Position numbers and translations under genes: made by a program. Of a DNA stretch of 6,631 nt, positions 5,417-6,631 are shown one piece after another. Within the stretch, counting starts at the first letter, position 1. Every line of letters begins with the position of its first letter. The notes beneath the pieces are model-generated. The model was not told where the DNA came from, made no database searches, and worked only from the letters and a program-made list of their open reading frames with translations. Source of the stretch: Candidatus Avelusimicrobium ruminicola (GTDB lineage Bacteria > Elusimicrobiota > Elusimicrobia > Elusimicrobiales > Elusimicrobiaceae); contig ONQH01000088.1 in the NCBI GenBank assembly GCA_900319885.1, forward strand, positions 1-6,631. The letters run 5' to 3'.

Positions 5417-6121
5417 ATATATGTTGGGGGGTTGCCAGTCATCTTCATCCAAGTGAAGCGGATCCCCCACCGGTGCCACATAGGTATATTGATCGGCATG
5501 CGTCCAATAATACCACACGCTATAAATGGAAAGTACAAATAACAAACTGCCGATAAATAAAAAAGTATACGCAACCCATTGGTCAAAATTCAAAAGTCCA
5601 ATTGGTCCCAGAATATGATTCCAATCTCCGCAAATTTCACCGGGGGCATAGTTGGTAATCATGTCAGACATTGTCAACGGCAAACTGCATGCCCGGGCAT
5701 CTTGTGCATAGACTCCCGCCCCATAGAACGTGGTGGAAAGCCAGTAAAGCAGGGGTGCTACTAACCAACGCCCACCCTGCAAGCGAAGGGCACCTAACAA
5801 AAGTAGTAAGGGGAACAGGGTCTCCACCCCATTCCCAGCCAGCGTGGCCAGCCATTCGCCCAATTCCCGGTATGAATGATAGAGTGCTTGAAAAAATATC
5901 CCCCCTACAAAATTGTGCCCCATCATCTCATGGGTTAAATAATTAGGCAAATAAACAAACACATTATCCAGCAACGCATGCATAAGGGCACTTCTCCATA
6001 TAAGCGTGAGAAAGAGCGACACAACAACTACCAACACAAGTTTTGTTTTACTCCAACGGAAAAACAGAAAACTTTGCTGGTGCGGATCCAATAATGCTGC
6101 GATAGCCTTTATTTTATTCAT
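5405..6121 (-). CDS. Multi-pass membrane protein with HExxxH motif, function unknown
   Basis: I cannot name a family. Numbered from the ATG at 6121 there are 238 residues. A short cytosolic-type start is followed by a strong hydrophobic helix (about 27-48), then the segment LTHEMMGHNFVGG (62-74) with His64, Glu65 and His69. A region GNGVETLFP precedes two more helices (about 99-137). Next comes a loop with TNYAPGEICGDWNHILGPIG (about 156-175), rich in possible ligands, a last helix (about 182-206), and an acidic tail. The layout (HE..H early, conserved polar D/N/H block late, inside a membrane protein) resembles site-2-protease-like (M50) membrane metalloproteases. However, the motif has three residues between Glu and His, not two, so peptidase activity is unproven. 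An in-frame ATG at 6139 would add 6 residues. I prefer 6121 because TATAAT ends 6 nt before it. It is divergent from the ankyrin gene. Confidence 0.8.
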   Translation of the reverse strand: MNKIKAIAALLDPHQQSFLFFRWSKTKLVLVVVVSLFLTLIWRSALMHALLDNVFVYLPNYLTHEMMGHNFVGGIFFQALYHSYRELGEWLATLAGNGVETLFPLLLLLGALRLQGGRWLVAPLLYWLSTTFYGAGVYAQDARACSLPLTMSDMITNYAPGEICGDWNHILGPIGLLNFDQWVAYTFLFIGSLLFVLSIYSVWYYWTHADQYTYVAPVGDPLHLDEDDWQPPNIYTPQ

Positions 6122-6127
6122 ATCTTT

Positions 6128-6133
6128 ATTATA
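6128..6133 (-). promoter_or_regulatory. -10 box for membrane protein gene, predicted leaderless start
   Basis: The minus strand reads TATAAT, AAAGAT, ATG, the same TATAAT-6 nt-ATG spacing as at ktrB. Transcription would start at or beside the ATG at 6121 and exclude the upstream ATG at 6139. There is no Shine-Dalgarno and only a weak -35 (about GGTTTA with a 17-nt spacer), which would overlap the opposing promoter. Confidence 0.55.
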
Positions 6134-6145
6134 CTTCATATTTGC

Positions 6146-6151
6146 TACAAT
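6146..6151 (+). promoter_or_regulatory. Extended -10 box for ankyrin-repeat gene
   Basis: TACAAT preceded by TGC (6143-6145) makes an extended -10 element (TGN-TACAAT). The ATG of the ankyrin gene follows after 7 nt (6152-6158), so the mRNA should have little or no leader. No Shine-Dalgarno is present. The -35 is poor, which an extended -10 can offset. Any -35 would fall on the opposing gene's -10, so the two promoters probably compete. Confidence 0.5.
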
Positions 6152-6158
6152 AAACCGT

Positions 6159-6631
6159 ATGAAAAAGTATATAGTATTATTGCTTTTGATTTTAATAGGT
6201 TGGCTAGTATTAACGTACCACGCGCATGTAATGCAAGAACGCGGGGCAAATTTAGTAATGCACGCGTATTACGGAGACCTAATAGACGTAAAAAATGCTG
6301 TAGAACAGGGGGCACCCCTACACTATCAATTTACATTTGAAGACCCGAGCCGGCAGTATACGTTTCAAACCTTTAATGCGTTGCAAGCCGCGGCCTCCAG
6401 CGGGAACGAAGATGTAATTTTGTTTTTACTGGAGCAAGGGATGGATATTGATGGGCCTACTCCTGACGGATGGACCCCGTTATTTATTGCTGCGCGCGAC
6501 GGCCAGACTGAAGCCGCCAAACTGCTTGTATTCCAAGGGGCCAACTTAAACGCACAAACTAATTTGGGTTCCACTGCGCTAACCATGGTAGTTACGCAAG
6601 ATTATCCCACGGAAAAAGCACGTTTGGACTT
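6159..6631 (+). CDS. Membrane-anchored or exported ankyrin-repeat protein (partial, 3' end outside window)
   Basis: The open frame runs from ATG at 6159 to the window edge with no stop (157 codons plus 2 nt). Residues 1-20 (MKKYIVLLLLILIGWLVLTY) form a signal peptide or signal anchor with no clear signal peptidase I site and no lipobox, so the repeats likely lie outside the cytoplasm. Ankyrin repeats follow: a degenerate one at about 31-54 (AYYGDLIDVKNAVEQGA), then about 72-104 (NALQAAASSGNEDVILFLLEQG), then about 105-137, the clearest (GWTPLFIAARDGQTEAAKLLVFQGANLNAQ), and a fourth beginning near 138. Ankyrin arrays bind proteins; the partner cannot be deduced. Divergence from the membrane protein gene across 37 nt suggests a possible functional or regulatory link. 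The start follows an extended -10 directly and has no Shine-Dalgarno. Confidence 0.85.
   Translation, partial: MKKYIVLLLLILIGWLVLTYHAHVMQERGANLVMHAYYGDLIDVKNAVEQGAPLHYQFTFEDPSRQYTFQTFNALQAAASSGNEDVILFLLEQGMDIDGPTPDGWTPLFIAARDGQTEAAKLLVFQGANLNAQTNLGSTALTMVVTQDYPTEKARLD

Noticed and set aside
5671..5946. Plus-strand open frame of 91 codons opposite the membrane protein gene
   Set aside because: Its product has low-complexity Pro/His/Trp content with no domain. The opposite strand has a longer frame with coherent transmembrane helices and a promoter.

Overview
The window is an ordinary, gene-dense bacterial chromosome segment. It has short intergenic gaps, intrinsic hairpin terminators, and a mix of Shine-Dalgarno-led genes and genes with almost no leader. 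Base composition looks moderate. The layout (rpe, rpsP, khpA, trmD, rplS without rimM; a KtrB-type potassium channel; small secreted proteins) would fit an Elusimicrobiota-like gut or environmental bacterium. That assignment is an inference from gene content and sequence flavour, not something the window proves.

Layout. (1) Bases 11-2278, plus strand: a translation-centred operon of ribulose-phosphate 3-epimerase (rpe), ribosomal protein S16 (rpsP), the small KH-domain RNA-binding protein KhpA, tRNA (guanine-N1)-methyltransferase (trmD) and ribosomal protein L19 (rplS). It ends at a strong bidirectional terminator at 2305-2339. (2) Bases 2357-5020, minus strand: a KtrB-type potassium-translocating channel subunit followed 3 nt later by rimO (ribosomal protein S12 methylthiotransferase), converging on the same terminator. 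(3) Bases 5105-5356, plus strand: a small lipoprotein with a histidine-rich tail. (4) Bases 5405-6121 (or 6139), minus strand: a multi-pass membrane protein with an HExxxH motif, function unknown. (5) From 6159, plus strand, running off the window: a membrane-anchored or exported ankyrin-repeat protein, transcribed divergently from (4).

The most notable observation is that trmD is broken. Its frame is lost right after the residue aligned with the catalytic acid. About 28 codons (interdomain linker and substrate loop, by comparison with E. coli TrmD) are missing, and the C-terminal domain reappears immediately in another frame, running to a stop 5 nt before rplS. Because trmD is essential or nearly so in most bacteria, this is either an assembly or sequencing error or a real loss that must be compensated elsewhere. 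The second observation is a recurrent start architecture: TATAAT followed by 6 nt and ATG at two genes, and an extended -10 (TGC-TACAAT) followed by 7 nt and ATG at a third. This predicts leaderless or near-leaderless mRNAs. I see no CRISPR array, phage, insertion sequence, tRNA or rRNA, and no clear novel multi-gene system. The membrane protein, the His-rich lipoprotein and the ankyrin protein are the genes of least-known function. No stretch over 300 bases lacks a gene.
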